Source: Candidatus Heimdallarchaeota archaeon | GTDB taxonomy: Archaea > Asgardarchaeota > Heimdallarchaeia > Heimdallarchaeales > Heimdallarchaeaceae | Assembly (NCBI GenBank): GCA_030668875.1 | Contig: DAOVER010000021.1 | Coordinates: 1 to 58,081 of the forward strand | DNA length: 58,081 nucleotides | Direction of reading: 5' to 3' | Part shown: positions 33,085-44,393 of the stretch, one piece after another | Numbering within the stretch: the first letter of the stretch is position 1 | Layout of the letters: each line of letters starts with the position of its first letter | The notes under the pieces: generated by a model | What the model was told of the DNA's origin: nothing | What the model saw: only the letters and a program-made list of their open reading frames with translations | Databases searched by the model: none | Translations under genes and position numbers: made by a program

Positions 33085-33720
33085 TTATTCCCTTAATAGT
33101 TTGAATGAAAAATCTTCAACAGTTGCTGGAAGCTCTTCAGTCTCTGCTAGTTCTCCTCTTGCTCGGAGGATTTCTCTAGTTAGTAAGAAATAAACCTGAG
33201 CTAAAGATTTTCTTCCTTTGTTATTTACTGGGATGATTAAATCAACATTGTTAGTTATATTATCTGTATCACATAGAGCTACAACTGGAATTCCCATCGC
33301 TGAAGCTTCAGTTAGTGCCTGTCTATCTGCTCGAGGATCAGTAAGCATGACTACATCGGGTTCAATATAGCCTTCATAGGAGGGATTAGTTAATGTTCCG
33401 GGTATAAATCTTCCTGGAATAACCTTGAAACCTGCCATTCTAGCCATTTTTGTGCTAGGTACAGAAGCATACTGCCTTGTGGCAAAAACAGCTACCTTCG
33501 CTGGTTCAAAGCGACTTATAAATTTGGCTGCGATACGAATACGCTCATCTGTTGAGTTAACATCTAGTACATAAATTCCATCATTTCTTACTCTGTATTT
33601 GAATGGTTCCATAAACTTAGTGCAAACACTTGTTCCAATATGAATACCTGAAACAAGATATATGTCACGTGGAATTAATAGTACTTCCTCTTCGGTTTTT
33701 TCTTGTATGTCTTCTGACAT
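33085..33720 (-). CDS. rps2: Small ribosomal subunit protein uS2
   Basis: This 211-residue protein is of the archaeal S2 type: LVSGIHIGTSVCTKFMEPFKYRVR, the conserved FATRQYASVPSTKMA, GRFIPGTLTNP and MLTDPRADRQALTEAS. It belongs to the head of the 30S subunit. The acidic N-terminus (SEDIQEKTEEE) and C-terminal extension are ordinary. It precedes mvk and ipk, as in many archaea. Confidence 0.97.
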   Translation of the reverse strand: MSEDIQEKTEEEVLLIPRDIYLVSGIHIGTSVCTKFMEPFKYRVRNDGIYVLDVNSTDERIRIAAKFISRFEPAKVAVFATRQYASVPSTKMARMAGFKVIPGRFIPGTLTNPSYEGYIEPDVVMLTDPRADRQALTEASAMGIPVVALCDTDNITNNVDLIIPVNNKGRKSLAQVYFLLTREILRARGELAETEELPATVEDFSFKLLRE

Positions 33721-33832
33721 TTTTAATCCTCTTTAATTAAAGCTTTCAATCTCACAATATATGAGCAATAAGGCTTCGAAAATTTTGATTAAAAACTTTC
33801 TGTTTCTTAAGTTTGGTAAAATAGATGTAAAA

Positions 33833-34024
33833 TTAGGTGAATGGTAAGAATTCATCAATCAAGTCTATGTGAGAAATGAGCATTCTTCGACAGCACCAGC
33901 GTTTTACTCCAAGATCATCCAATACTTTATCTGGACTATCTCCATCCTCTGTTCTCTTATGAAAATCATCCCATTTATCTGCGATTAAACCACCACAAGT
34001 AAAACATCTTACAGGAACAATCAT
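33833..34024 (-). CDS. rpoN: RNA polymerase subunit N (Rpb10 homologue)
   Basis: This 63-residue protein starts at [12 protein letters not shown] and holds the zinc site of the family: CxxC near the start and the adjacent Cys pair of KRWCCRRML. It helps assemble the RpoD/RpoL subcomplex. A longer frame would add 26 residues that do not match the family, so ATG 34024 is chosen. In many archaea rpoN is followed by rpoK, eno and rps2; here rps2 follows directly after a 112-bp spacer and rpoK and eno are absent. Confidence 0.97.
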   Translation of the reverse strand: MIVPVRCFTCGGLIADKWDDFHKRTEDGDSPDKVLDDLGVKRWCCRRMLISHIDLIDEFLPFT

Positions 34025-34079
34025 TTCAGTCAATTTTTCTTTTATGCTTAAACATTTAACTATTTTGATTGCTGTGACT

Positions 34080-35252
34080 TCAAAATCCCCAGTCTCTAGC
34101 AACCTTGAAACCTCTATATAGCCAATAAAGACCTATAGGATTTGTTAACAACGAAGGCCTAAACAGAATTTTTCCGAGTATTTTGAGAATTTCAGCCCCC
34201 TCGATTTGGTTAATATATCTGTTATCAAATACTTCTCCGAGTTTTGTAAGAAATTTATTTGACCTAGTATAGAAGAACCTGTGACATTGAAAATTTATTC
34301 TTTTCATGAATTTGAACTGTCTCAATTTTTCTTCGTATATTTTGAGATTAAAGTTGTATTGATTAGTTTCCATTTTCAGAATTTCAGCAACGGTATTTCC
34401 TGCGATACGTCCACTTGTCATCGCCATGCGAATACCTCCGTAGAAAATTGGATTTACCATTCCTGCTACATCACCTGCCAATAAAACCCGATTATGGTAC
34501 AGTTTTTTCAACGGACCATGCATGGGTATCTGCCCACCAACTTTTTTCAGAATGCTACCTGTTATTCCTTTCTTTTTAAGAAAATTATCTAAGCGTAGTT
34601 TTCTATCTTTGGCCGTTGTAACTATGCCTACATTTGTTTCTCCTTCTCTTGGGAAAACCCAACAATAACCAAACGGGAATTTTTGTGAATCAAAATGAAA
34701 CTCTAGTTTGTCACTCCATTCTTCTTTCACCTTATATTCAAAACCTTTAATCATGGGTGAAGGTGTTTGGAAATTTAGTGTTTTTGCAAGTTGTGCAGTA
34801 GACCCTTCTGCGAGAATTAGTAGCTTAGCAAAATATTCGGAATTATCTTCACCTTTTGTTTTTATTACAACCCCATCTGTCTTTCTTTTAATATCTGTAA
34901 CTTTGGTTGCTGTAAATATTTCTGCGCCCAAATCTATAGCTTTTTTTGACAGGTACTGATCAAATTTATCCCTACGTATCATAGTTGCTTGAATATCCCC
35001 GAGAATTGTTTTATTTTCAGGAAATATTAGGTGACATGTATCCAGTTCTTTGACGCTGAAAGATTTGTCTCCTTTTGGCAAGTTAAAATCTTTAAAAGCA
35101 TGTATACTTAATCCCTCGCCACATTGAATAGGCTCACCAATTGTAGAGTGTTCCTCAAAAAGGAATGGTTTAATTCCTTTATTAGCTAGAGTAATTGCAG
35201 CTTGCAATCCTGCAGGTCCTCCTCCAACAATTGCTACTCCTATTTCATTCAT
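34080..35252 (-). CDS. Geranylgeranyl reductase family flavoprotein (archaeal lipid saturation)
   Basis: This 390-residue FAD enzyme starts with the dinucleotide motif [14 protein letters not shown], then CGEGLS. Mid-protein [14 protein letters not shown] and the second FAD motif [23 protein letters not shown] are typical of digeranylgeranylglycerophospholipid reductase. It saturates isoprenoid chains of archaeal membrane lipids. The position beside mvk and ipk supports a lipid role. The first 115 bp or so of this region are duplicated in degenerate form at 36069-36180. Confidence 0.92.
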   Translation of the reverse strand: MNEIGVAIVGGGPAGLQAAITLANKGIKPFLFEEHSTIGEPIQCGEGLSIHAFKDFNLPKGDKSFSVKELDTCHLIFPENKTILGDIQATMIRRDKFDQYLSKKAIDLGAEIFTATKVTDIKRKTDGVVIKTKGEDNSEYFAKLLILAEGSTAQLAKTLNFQTPSPMIKGFEYKVKEEWSDKLEFHFDSQKFPFGYCWVFPREGETNVGIVTTAKDRKLRLDNFLKKKGITGSILKKVGGQIPMHGPLKKLYHNRVLLAGDVAGMVNPIFYGGIRMAMTSGRIAGNTVAEILKMETNQYNFNLKIYEEKLRQFKFMKRINFQCHRFFYTRSNKFLTKLGEVFDNRYINQIEGAEILKILGKILFRPSLLTNPIGLYWLYRGFKVARDWGF

Positions 35253-35290
35253 AATTAAGTTCTTTCAAACTAATTCAAAAATATAGCGCC

Positions 35291-35995
35291 TTAAATTTTT
35301 ATATCTTCAACCAATTTGTTTTTCTTTCTTTTTATAATATAGATGATGGTGATAGTTACTAGTTCTCCACCAGTTAATGTCCAAAATATAGCTAAAGCAA
35401 GATCTCGGTCATAAAAATCTATCTCCCCCCAATTTTCAGGAGTAGGTTCAAATTCTAAGTAGCTTTCATTCTGATTATGATGAACAATTGTCTTGTAAGA
35501 AGTAAAATTAAATGGAGGATCCCCATACAGTTCGGGATTCCAGACTATTCCTGACCAAACAGTGTAATTGCCTTCTGGAGGAATAGTTAGATTATAATTG
35601 CTGATTCCAAAGCCTATGATGAGAGTTGAATTACTGACTCCTGGCTTAATTTTGTGTGTTGTGAGATATATCCAGTAAAAATAACCTGAGATAGTCGTAA
35701 AATTTTCCTTTAATTCTATCTCCATTTGGGGATCTAGAAGATTTGAGTTAGGTGTATGATGAGTAAGAGTTTTTTTAGAGGGGTTCCAAATCTCACAAAG
35801 CATATAAACACTATAATCAATATAATCGTTCCCTACGATACAATCCTCCGGAGGCCATACAACATCCACAATTCTGATATGTACAGTATAAGGCTTGACC
35901 ATAACAGTAATTAGAATACTTGATCCTAAAGTTATTAACAAACTAATTACTAGAACAATAATTATTAGTTTAAAAGAGAGACTTGGACGCATCAT
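35291..35995 (-). CDS. Anchored extracellular protein, unknown
   Basis: This 234-residue protein has an N-terminal hydrophobic segment (about 9-33), an external domain of about 170 residues with at least six N-x-S/T sequons (NFT, NST, NLT, NYT, NES), and a C-terminal helix (about 203-222) followed by KRKKNK. Two membrane anchors flank a probably glycosylated beta domain. I do not recognise it. It is on the same strand as, and 38 bp upstream of, the geranylgeranyl reductase gene. Confidence 0.65.
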   Translation of the reverse strand: MMRPSLSFKLIIIVLVISLLITLGSSILITVMVKPYTVHIRIVDVVWPPEDCIVGNDYIDYSVYMLCEIWNPSKKTLTHHTPNSNLLDPQMEIELKENFTTISGYFYWIYLTTHKIKPGVSNSTLIIGFGISNYNLTIPPEGNYTVWSGIVWNPELYGDPPFNFTSYKTIVHHNQNESYLEFEPTPENWGEIDFYDRDLALAIFWTLTGGELVTITIIYIIKRKKNKLVEDIKI

Positions 35996-36068
35996 AAAAT
36001 ATTACTTAATTTAGTATTAATGTTTTCCTTAATTAAAAACAAAGATTTTGATTTTCATTTGATAACTA

Positions 36069-36180
36069 CTCCAACAATTGCCATACCTATTTCATTCATA
36101 ATTAAGTTCTTTCAAACTAATTCAAAAATATGACCTATGGAAATTTTATCTCCAACCAATTTATTTTTATTTGATTTTTT
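36069..36180 (-). pseudogene. Degenerate duplicate of the geranylgeranyl reductase 5' end
   Basis: This stretch repeats 35222-35330 at a distance of 847 bp. The core, from CCTATTTCATTC through CAAACTAATTC to AAAAATA, is identical for over 40 bases, and both flanks are similar with scattered changes. On the minus strand it reads MNEIGMAIVGVV, a damaged copy of the reductase start [12 protein letters not shown], with its upstream region and the end of the next gene. It has no further coding content. Confidence 0.7.
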
Positions 36181-36261
36181 TGAAGAAGAAATGTTGATAT
36201 TGATATTATGAGCTGTAAAAGGCTCATTTAGGAAATTCAATCCAATGGAAAGGTGATTGAA

Positions 36262-38070
36262 ATGTCGAAAATAATAGACAAAGATACTGGTAAAAGATTA
36301 CGAAGTCCAATCGGTGTAATTCTCGGTCATGTAGATTCAGGTAAAACTAGTTTACTTGATAAAGTTAGAGGAACTGCTGTTCAAGCTAGGGAAGCAGCAG
36401 GGATTACTCAACATGTTGGAGCATCCTTTTTCCCTTCTGAGACGATAAACGATGTTTGTGGGGCTCTGATGAATGCTGCAGGTATAACATTAGATATTCC
36501 TGGTGTTCTAATTGTTGATACACCTGGTCATGCTGCATTCATGAATCTGCGAAAGCGAGGAGCATCTGTTGCTGATATCGCTGTACTAGTAGTAGATTGT
36601 CTAAAAGGTTTTCAAGCTCAGACTTATGAATCCTTAGATATACTCCGTGCTAGAAAAACTCCTTTTATTATTGCTGCAAATAAAATTGATAGAATTTCAA
36701 GTTGGAAATCAGTTCCAAGTGCCTCTTTCGCGCAAACATATAGTAAGCAAAACCCAAAAGCTAAAGCAGATATGGATAATAGGATTTACGAAATAATGGG
36801 AGAACTATCCGAACTAAATATGGAAGGGGATAGATACGATAGAGTGAAAGACTTCAGAAAATCTGTTGCCATTGTTCCAACTAGCGCCAAGTCCGGTGAA
36901 GGTATCCCCGACCTCTTCTTAGTGTTATCTGGTTTAACACAACAATTTATGATGAGTAAGCTTGAATACAGTGAAGGGCCTGGTATTGGAACTATTCTTG
37001 AAGTCAAGGAGGAGGAAGGCTTAGGAACTACTATCGATGTTATTCTGTATGAGGGGATGATTAAGAAGAATGATCAAATCGTGATTGGGGGTAGAGAAGA
37101 ACCATCCTTATTAAAAGTACGTGCGCTTCTTGAACCTAAGGAACTTGATGAAATGAGAGACCCCAAAGACAAGTTCAAAGGTGTAGATGTAATATATGCA
37201 TCTGCTGGTATAAAGATAGCTGCACCAGGTTTAGAAGATGCTTTGGCTGGAGCACCTATCCGTGTTGCACCTAAAGGTATGGAAGATGAAGTATTCGATA
37301 TGGTGGCTGATGAGATTGAAAGCTTCAGAATAGAAACCAAAACCGATGGTATCATCTTGAAGGTTGATACTCTAGGAAGTCTTGAAGCAATAGTTGACAT
37401 GATTAAAGAAAAGAACATCCCTATACAGAAAGCAGACGTCGGAGATGTAAATAAGAAAGATGTAATTGATGCTGCCATTGTTGGTGAGAAGACTCCCGAA
37501 TATTCTGCTATATTGTGTTTTAATGTTAACGTTCTACCAGGTGCTCAAGAAGAAGTAGAAGTAAATGACATCAAAGTTTTTTCAAGTAATGTAATCTACA
37601 ATCTTATTGATGATTATGAGAGATGGATGATTGATACAAAAGAATCTATAAAGTCTGATTCTTTGAAAGATTTGATGATGCCCGGAAAAATAACCATTCT
37701 CCCCAATCATACATTTAGAGCCAGTAAACCTGCAATTGTTGGAATTGAGGTTTTAGGTGGTCGCATTGCACCTCGGCTTATGTTGATAAGGGAAGATAAT
37801 AAGAGAGTAGGCAGAATACATCAACTCCAAGATCAACAAGAATCCGTTCATGAAGTTAAGAAGGGAAAACAAGTCGCAATGTCTATACGCGGACCTACTG
37901 TTGGAAGACAAATAAGAGAAGGCGATATTTTATATGTTGATGTACCTGAAAAACATGCTGTTTTACTTATGATGCGATATCGTGATATGATTACAGCTGA
38001 TGACGTAAAAATTCTTGAAGAGCTCGCTAAAATTAAAAGAGAAAATGTTAGTAAGTTTTGGGGCTGGTGA
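36262..38070 (+). CDS. infB: Translation initiation factor aIF5B (IF2 family)
   Basis: This 602-residue GTPase has G1 GHVDSGKTSLLD, the G2 region AGITQHVGASFFP, G3 DTPGHAAF and G4 NKID, followed by domain II (GLGTTIDVILYEG), domain III and the C-terminal domain typical of archaeal IF5B. It joins ribosomal subunits and positions initiator tRNA. The ATG at 36262 follows AAGGTGAT and is preferred over a GTG at 36253. It stands alone on the plus strand between minus-strand clusters. The C-terminus ends in SKFWGW. Confidence 0.97.
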   Translation: MSKIIDKDTGKRLRSPIGVILGHVDSGKTSLLDKVRGTAVQAREAAGITQHVGASFFPSETINDVCGALMNAAGITLDIPGVLIVDTPGHAAFMNLRKRGASVADIAVLVVDCLKGFQAQTYESLDILRARKTPFIIAANKIDRISSWKSVPSASFAQTYSKQNPKAKADMDNRIYEIMGELSELNMEGDRYDRVKDFRKSVAIVPTSAKSGEGIPDLFLVLSGLTQQFMMSKLEYSEGPGIGTILEVKEEEGLGTTIDVILYEGMIKKNDQIVIGGREEPSLLKVRALLEPKELDEMRDPKDKFKGVDVIYASAGIKIAAPGLEDALAGAPIRVAPKGMEDEVFDMVADEIESFRIETKTDGIILKVDTLGSLEAIVDMIKEKNIPIQKADVGDVNKKDVIDAAIVGEKTPEYSAILCFNVNVLPGAQEEVEVNDIKVFSSNVIYNLIDDYERWMIDTKESIKSDSLKDLMMPGKITILPNHTFRASKPAIVGIEVLGGRIAPRLMLIREDNKRVGRIHQLQDQQESVHEVKKGKQVAMSIRGPTVGRQIREGDILYVDVPEKHAVLLMMRYRDMITADDVKILEELAKIKRENVSKFWGW

Positions 38071-38095
38071 CGGTTACTTACTTTTTTCCCATTAC

Positions 38096-38107
38096 ATTTA
38101 TATAGCA
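38096..38107 (+). promoter_or_regulatory. TATA box behind infB
   Basis: ATTTATATAGCA lies 26 bases after the infB stop and 34-45 bases before an ATG at 38141 that opens a 26-codon frame. The spacing fits an archaeal promoter for a short transcript convergent with tiaS. Confidence 0.4.
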
Positions 38108-38140
38108 ATTTTTCTTATGTTTAGTTTAGCTAAGTAAAAA

Positions 38141-38221
38141 ATGTCAACCTCTACTTGGCTTGTTCCTGAGTTTACCTGGGGGTATTTCTGGCACCAAATT
38201 ATGTTTTCCACCAATTGTTAA
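38141..38221 (+). CDS. Possible 26-residue tryptophan-rich peptide
   Basis: A short frame, MSTSTWLVPEFTWGYFWHQ then IMFSTNC, follows a TATA box with correct spacing and a short leader. It contains three Trp and overlaps the 3' end of tiaS on the other strand. Support is limited to the promoter and the odd composition; it may instead be the start of a lost gene. Confidence 0.25.
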   Translation: MSTSTWLVPEFTWGYFWHQIMFSTNC

Positions 38222-39542
38222 TCAGAACAAACGAATTTTTTAGTGGTAAGTTATTTCTTCTGTGGGGCTTTACTAGATGTCTTTGTGCTTGAGCCGGAGG
38301 AATGTACAACCCTTTTGATAGTTTCCTATCAATTAGTTTTCTAACCTTTGTTGACTCTCGATCTTTATAACCACATTTTCTACATTTATATCCCTTGTTT
38401 AAACCATTGCTTACCATACGATTATTACAATAAGGGCAAAACGGGGATTCCTCTTTGAAATGGTCAGCTATAAACAAAATCTCACATTTCTCTAGTTGAA
38501 TTGTAAACCTTTTGAATTCTTCTTTGTATTTTACACCCCCAAAAGCCATAATTCTATCATCTGGAAGAAGTTTTTTGACAATATCTCTGAAACCTTTGCT
38601 TGGTTCGAAGGCTGCAATATCTACTTTGCTTTTGTTGTTTAGCAATTCTCCATGAGAAATAACATGTCCTCCTGGAATTACTTTTGGTTTCTCTGTGACC
38701 TTTATCTCCCCTTTGAATACGTTGAAATTTACTACATCTGAACTAGCATATTTAAAATGTTGATCAGTGGCTTGATTTGTACGAAAGATGCAATATGCAC
38801 TGATTTGTTCCTTTGTCTTTATTTTCTTCATCATTTCAAGAAGAATTGTTGGTTCCTCTCCTCTGATTCCATATAGGACAGGATCTGGACCAGCAGGTGC
38901 AATAATAATTTTATTAGATTCTTCATCAATATTGTTGAATACTTGAGGTGAGTATTTTTTATCAGCTTGAATAAGTGATTCGTAATCTATTTCTCTTTTT
39001 TTCTTAATGTTTTGAGGTAGTCGATATGTTAAAAGTTCATATGTAAAATCTTCGCTTTCTGGCTGTAAAGTATTACCAATAGCTGCAATACCCCCAATCA
39101 ACCCCCTACCATTTCCAATCGTATAATGTTTGAAACAAAATTTTTCAACAAAATTTTTTGCTGTTGCAATTGATATAACTTCAGTTAGTGCTTTATATGC
39201 AAACTTTTTCAATTCCTGAGGAACTTCTCCCTTGGTAATTACCAAACCAGGATTTGTATTTTTATCTTCTTCAGACATTTCATTTAATGTATTTATCGCT
39301 CTCTCTACGATAGATTCAACTGCATCCTCTTCAACTTTAAGCGATAATCCTATAGCTCCATTACCTCTTGTTTTCCATGGTATATTTGGGTTATTACGGA
39401 TAAGACGTGGGTAGTCTAAGAAATCTACATCATTGGATATTCTCTCTACTAATCTCAGAGCTAAAAAAGTTGTACAGCTACCTCTTAATGAGTCTGTATC
39501 ATCAAAACCAATATGAAGAGTTGTATTCCGTAAATCTGACAA
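38199..39542 (-). CDS. tiaS: tRNA(Ile2) 2-agmatinylcytidine synthetase
   Basis: This 447-residue enzyme joins agmatine to C34 of tRNA-Ile(CAU) with ATP, so that it reads AUA. Visible features are the N-terminal HIGFDDTDSLRGSCTTFLA, YPRLIRNNPNIPWKTRGNGAI, NGRGLIGGIAAIG, an OB-fold middle domain and a C-terminal zinc ribbon CPYCNNRM...CRKCGYK. It is essential in most archaea. It lies 40 bp after the winged-helix gene and may be cotranscribed with hsp20-cdc48. Confidence 0.95.
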   Translation of the reverse strand: MSDLRNTTLHIGFDDTDSLRGSCTTFLALRLVERISNDVDFLDYPRLIRNNPNIPWKTRGNGAIGLSLKVEEDAVESIVERAINTLNEMSEEDKNTNPGLVITKGEVPQELKKFAYKALTEVISIATAKNFVEKFCFKHYTIGNGRGLIGGIAAIGNTLQPESEDFTYELLTYRLPQNIKKKREIDYESLIQADKKYSPQVFNNIDEESNKIIIAPAGPDPVLYGIRGEEPTILLEMMKKIKTKEQISAYCIFRTNQATDQHFKYASSDVVNFNVFKGEIKVTEKPKVIPGGHVISHGELLNNKSKVDIAAFEPSKGFRDIVKKLLPDDRIMAFGGVKYKEEFKRFTIQLEKCEILFIADHFKEESPFCPYCNNRMVSNGLNKGYKCRKCGYKDRESTKVRKLIDRKLSKGLYIPPAQAQRHLVKPHRRNNLPLKNSFVLINNWWKT

Positions 39543-39582
39543 TTTAATACATAATGGTTTTCAGTTTTAGTATTAAAAAATA

Positions 39583-40338
39583 TTAGATAGAATACCAAAT
39601 TTCTCCTTGGCGATCTTTTTGAATTATTATACATTCTGTTTGATGTGCTAGAATTTCAATTCTTTCATGTAGTTCTCCTCTCCACATTCTCATCCAACTA
39701 GCCAATTCAGAAAGCGAAACTCTGTTATCAGGTTTGTTAATTATCTTCTTGAATATCCGTCGATAAATCTCACGATCATGATAATTAAGCACTATTTTCT
39801 CAATCATCTGATTAAATTGATAAAATGCATCATTGATCTCTTCAACACATTCTTGTCTCTTTTGATCTAAGCCTTTTAACTCGCCTATTTTCTTAGTAAT
39901 TAAGTCCCGAATTTTCGCTGATTCTTGTTTTAACTCCTTTCTAAGTTTTTCTCTTCTTTTCTCTTTATCAACTTCTGTTTTCTCTAATTTGGTGTCCTTC
40001 TCTTTTCCGATAATCTCACCTGTTGGAAAATATTTTACATTAAAGGTATTCTGTCCTACATCTATTATTAAAGAAAACGCCTGATTTAGACTTGCGTACT
40101 TGCGAAATGGTCCTCTGTCACTTTTTCTTTCTTCAATGGAAACTATGCCAAGTTTCTCTAATTCTTCGAGATACTTTGCAATAATTCGAGGTGATATGTC
40201 CATCATTCGGGATAGCTGGAATGAATATAAGTCCTCATCTGATAGAAGTTCTAGAATTCTTCTCCTTGTATTATTTGAAAGAAATTCCAACAATTCGAAA
40301 ACATCAGTTTCTTCATTTTGATTATCTGTTCCTAGCAT
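39583..40338 (-). CDS. Winged-helix regulator with coiled-coil and C-terminal domain, in the hsp20-cdc48 operon
   Basis: This 251-residue protein has an ArsR-like winged helix (residues about 12-75: ELLEFLSNNTRRRILELLSDEDLYSFQLSRMMDISPRIIAKYLEELEKLGIVS). A short beta segment and a charged coiled coil (about 110-185) follow, then a C-terminal region of about 60 residues that looks like a second small helical or winged domain. It lies 31 bp after cdc48. In Pyrococcus the winged-helix repressor Phr controls hsp20 and an AAA+ ATPase; a comparable heat-shock role is plausible here but is inference. Confidence 0.78.
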   Translation of the reverse strand: MLGTDNQNEETDVFELLEFLSNNTRRRILELLSDEDLYSFQLSRMMDISPRIIAKYLEELEKLGIVSIEERKSDRGPFRKYASLNQAFSLIIDVGQNTFNVKYFPTGEIIGKEKDTKLEKTEVDKEKRREKLRKELKQESAKIRDLITKKIGELKGLDQKRQECVEEINDAFYQFNQMIEKIVLNYHDREIYRRIFKKIINKPDNRVSLSELASWMRMWRGELHERIEILAHQTECIIIQKDRQGEIWYSI

Positions 40339-40369
40339 CTATATCACTTCTTAACTGAAGAAGATGGGA

Positions 40370-42604
<2,235 letters not shown>

Positions 42605-42628
42605 TTATCACCATAATTATAAAATAGA

Positions 42629-43294
42629 TTAGTTGATGGAAATGTTATTTTCATCGTCACTAACTTCACTGACAATTTTCAGTTTGACCTCTAAAATTCC
42701 ATTTTTCATAGAAGCTTCTATTTTCTGTTTTCTATCTATTTCATGCTCAAATGGTATTCTGGTGTCAATTTGCTTTCTACCATTTTCTGCAATCAATTCC
42801 AGATTATTTTTCACCAGCTTCAATTTTACTTGTTCTTTGGTAAAACCAGGAAGTTCAACAATTAAATAGAGTTGATTCTTATCTTTGTCAAGTTGTAAGT
42901 CATAAGTAACTTGATGTCGGTTTTTTACATCTTGATCTGGTATAGTTGCCTCTCTCTCCATTCCAGAAGTGAGTTGAGGAGTTATTATACCCCTGAACAT
43001 TTTTTCAAAGCTTGGAAGAATTTCTGCAAAACGCTCAAAAGAGCGAGCAAACAGGTCACTGTCCCAATCAAACGATCTATTCAGGTTCAAGATTCTTTCA
43101 ATATATTCTGTACCAAATTCTTCAGGTATCTCTCCTATCTCCCGATAGTTTTCCTTGCCTTCAGAATCTCGATTGTAATCATACCCGTACTCTTTCTTTG
43201 TCCCGTTGAAATTAGTAAAAAATCTTACTTTTCTAAACTCTTCATTGAAGCTTTTACGGAATATATCTTTGTCTTTTTCATTTTTATCATTCAT
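42629..43294 (-). CDS. hsp20: Small heat-shock protein (Hsp20/alpha-crystallin)
   Basis: This 221-residue protein has a long, charged N-terminal arm (about 1-125, rich in Phe, Tyr, Asp, Glu) and a crystallin domain (about 128-212: YDLQLDKDKNQLYLIVELPGFTKEQVKLKL, then the IPFEHEID and MKNGILEVKL segments). It holds unfolding proteins in a refoldable state. The arm is longer than in most archaeal Hsp20 proteins. First gene of the hsp20-cdc48-winged helix operon; the ATG follows GAGGT at 8 bases. Confidence 0.93.
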   Translation of the reverse strand: MNDKNEKDKDIFRKSFNEEFRKVRFFTNFNGTKKEYGYDYNRDSEGKENYREIGEIPEEFGTEYIERILNLNRSFDWDSDLFARSFERFAEILPSFEKMFRGIITPQLTSGMEREATIPDQDVKNRHQVTYDLQLDKDKNQLYLIVELPGFTKEQVKLKLVKNNLELIAENGRKQIDTRIPFEHEIDRKQKIEASMKNGILEVKLKIVSEVSDDENNISIN

Positions 43295-43366
43295 AATATC
43301 TTACCTCAATTCTCATTCGGTATCATACTTGTGGTATTGAACCATTTGTATACTACTGCTTCTTAC

Positions 43367-43378
43367 TGATATATAAAC
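43367..43378 (-). promoter_or_regulatory. hsp20 operon promoter
   Basis: TTTATATATCAG (43378-43367, minus strand) is a TATA box 72-84 bases upstream of the hsp20 ATG. The leader of roughly 50 bases contains GTATAC and two GGT/ACC-type arms (GGTTCAATACC, GTATGATACC) that might bind the operon's winged-helix protein; this is weak. Confidence 0.5.
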
Positions 43379-43440
43379 GTTTCGAAATTGAGTTTTTGTT
43401 GTAAATAAGTAAAACACTGAAAAAGTAAAGAAATTAAGAT

Positions 43441-43562
43441 ATAGAGACTAAGGGGAGGAGTATTGCAAGCGTCCTTGAAAGAAGAATGAGTTAAACAAAA
43501 CCCCCGGTAGAATAAGTAAGCAAGACCGAAGGAAGTTATAATTATTTTTTTAATAATTATAA
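43441..43562. other. G+C-richer island with AT hairpin in a 340-bp gap
   Basis: The gap from the hsp20 start to the zincin gene end (43295-43638) holds the hsp20 promoter and this island. GGGGAGGAG (43453-43461) can pair with the CCCCC run near 43500; within it CAAG-cgtc-CTTG forms a small hairpin. A perfect 11-bp inverted repeat follows: TTATAATTATT (43536-43546) / AATAATTATAA (43552-43562), with a T5 loop. This is a possible short RNA with terminator. I see no C/D boxes and no coding frame. Confidence 0.35.
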
Positions 43563-43638
43563 AACTAATCCACCCACTTTTTTTCTTAAGGGACTTGAGG
43601 AATCAAGATAATTATGAAATTTCGCATGCATTTGGTTA

Positions 43639-44322
43639 TTAGGTCTTTTCAAGTACTTCTTTCAATTGTCCATAAAGCGTATTGATTCTATCATAGAACC
43701 CCTTAGTATGATATGTATTATCCAAACTCAAAACATGTCTATCATAGTGGTGTCCCCATTCATGAATCAATGTACGAAGAAAAGTTTTCGGGGCAACATA
43801 TCTCTGGGTTTTGGCTGTCCTACTAAATACTGAAATGGAGGAGTTTTTCTGAGTGTCACCTCTTGTTCGGTATAATCCATAGTATTGACCACCAGATCTC
43901 GTTAAGCGTCTTTTCCCGCCTGTATGCACTGTTAAATGTGGGAGTTTGTACATAGAATTTAACTCGGAGAGAAGAAGGTTAGAATATTCCTTAATATCTT
44001 CATCATTACCAAGCTTTAGAGAATCACCCAACATAATAGTCGTCTTATGTAAAATCTTGATTGATGATTTGGCTAGAGGTTTCATTGCAGCTGTTTTTGA
44101 TTTTTCATAATCATTAGTTTGTGATGTTGACCACTTCTTCTTAGAATTCCTCTTCGTTGAAGTTGGTTTAGGCGGTTTTAATCTTGGAGTAGTGAGTGAA
44201 TAGGGTACTCGAAATTTCAAAGTGTCTGTCTCAACTGTAACTGTTTTCTTGTTGAACCTCTTTACTACACCTGTAAAAGTTTCATTTTTATAGGGAAAAC
44301 TTATCCTGATCTCTTCACTCAT
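43639..44322 (-). CDS. Zincin metalloprotease-like protein (HEWGHH)
   Basis: This 227-residue protein has an N-terminal small beta domain (ISFPYKNETFTGVVKRFNKKTVTVETD), a basic Ser/Lys-rich linker (about 55-85), and a zincin domain with TLIHEWGHHYDRH (HExxHxxxH, three potential zinc ligands) near residue 195. The ATG at 44322 follows AAGGGGA; an alternative ATG at 44394 overlaps the upstream stop as ATGA and would add 24 residues without domain character. Substrate and family are not recognised; the basic linker may bind nucleic acid. Confidence 0.7.
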   Translation of the reverse strand: MSEEIRISFPYKNETFTGVVKRFNKKTVTVETDTLKFRVPYSLTTPRLKPPKPTSTKRNSKKKWSTSQTNDYEKSKTAAMKPLAKSSIKILHKTTIMLGDSLKLGNDEDIKEYSNLLLSELNSMYKLPHLTVHTGGKRRLTRSGGQYYGLYRTRGDTQKNSSISVFSRTAKTQRYVAPKTFLRTLIHEWGHHYDRHVLSLDNTYHTKGFYDRINTLYGQLKEVLEKT

Positions 44323-44393
44323 ACTAATCCCCTTAACGTTAGAGAGGAACTGAATTTTAATTTCTGTAATTCTCTGATGATATTTCCAAATCA

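Noticed and set aside
34025..34102. Longer N-terminus for rpoN
   Set aside because: The added residues do not match the family, which begins MIVPVRC.
43441..43562. RNase P RNA or C/D box RNA in the spacer
   Set aside because: No conserved P RNA core or C and D boxes were found; only weak pairings remain.
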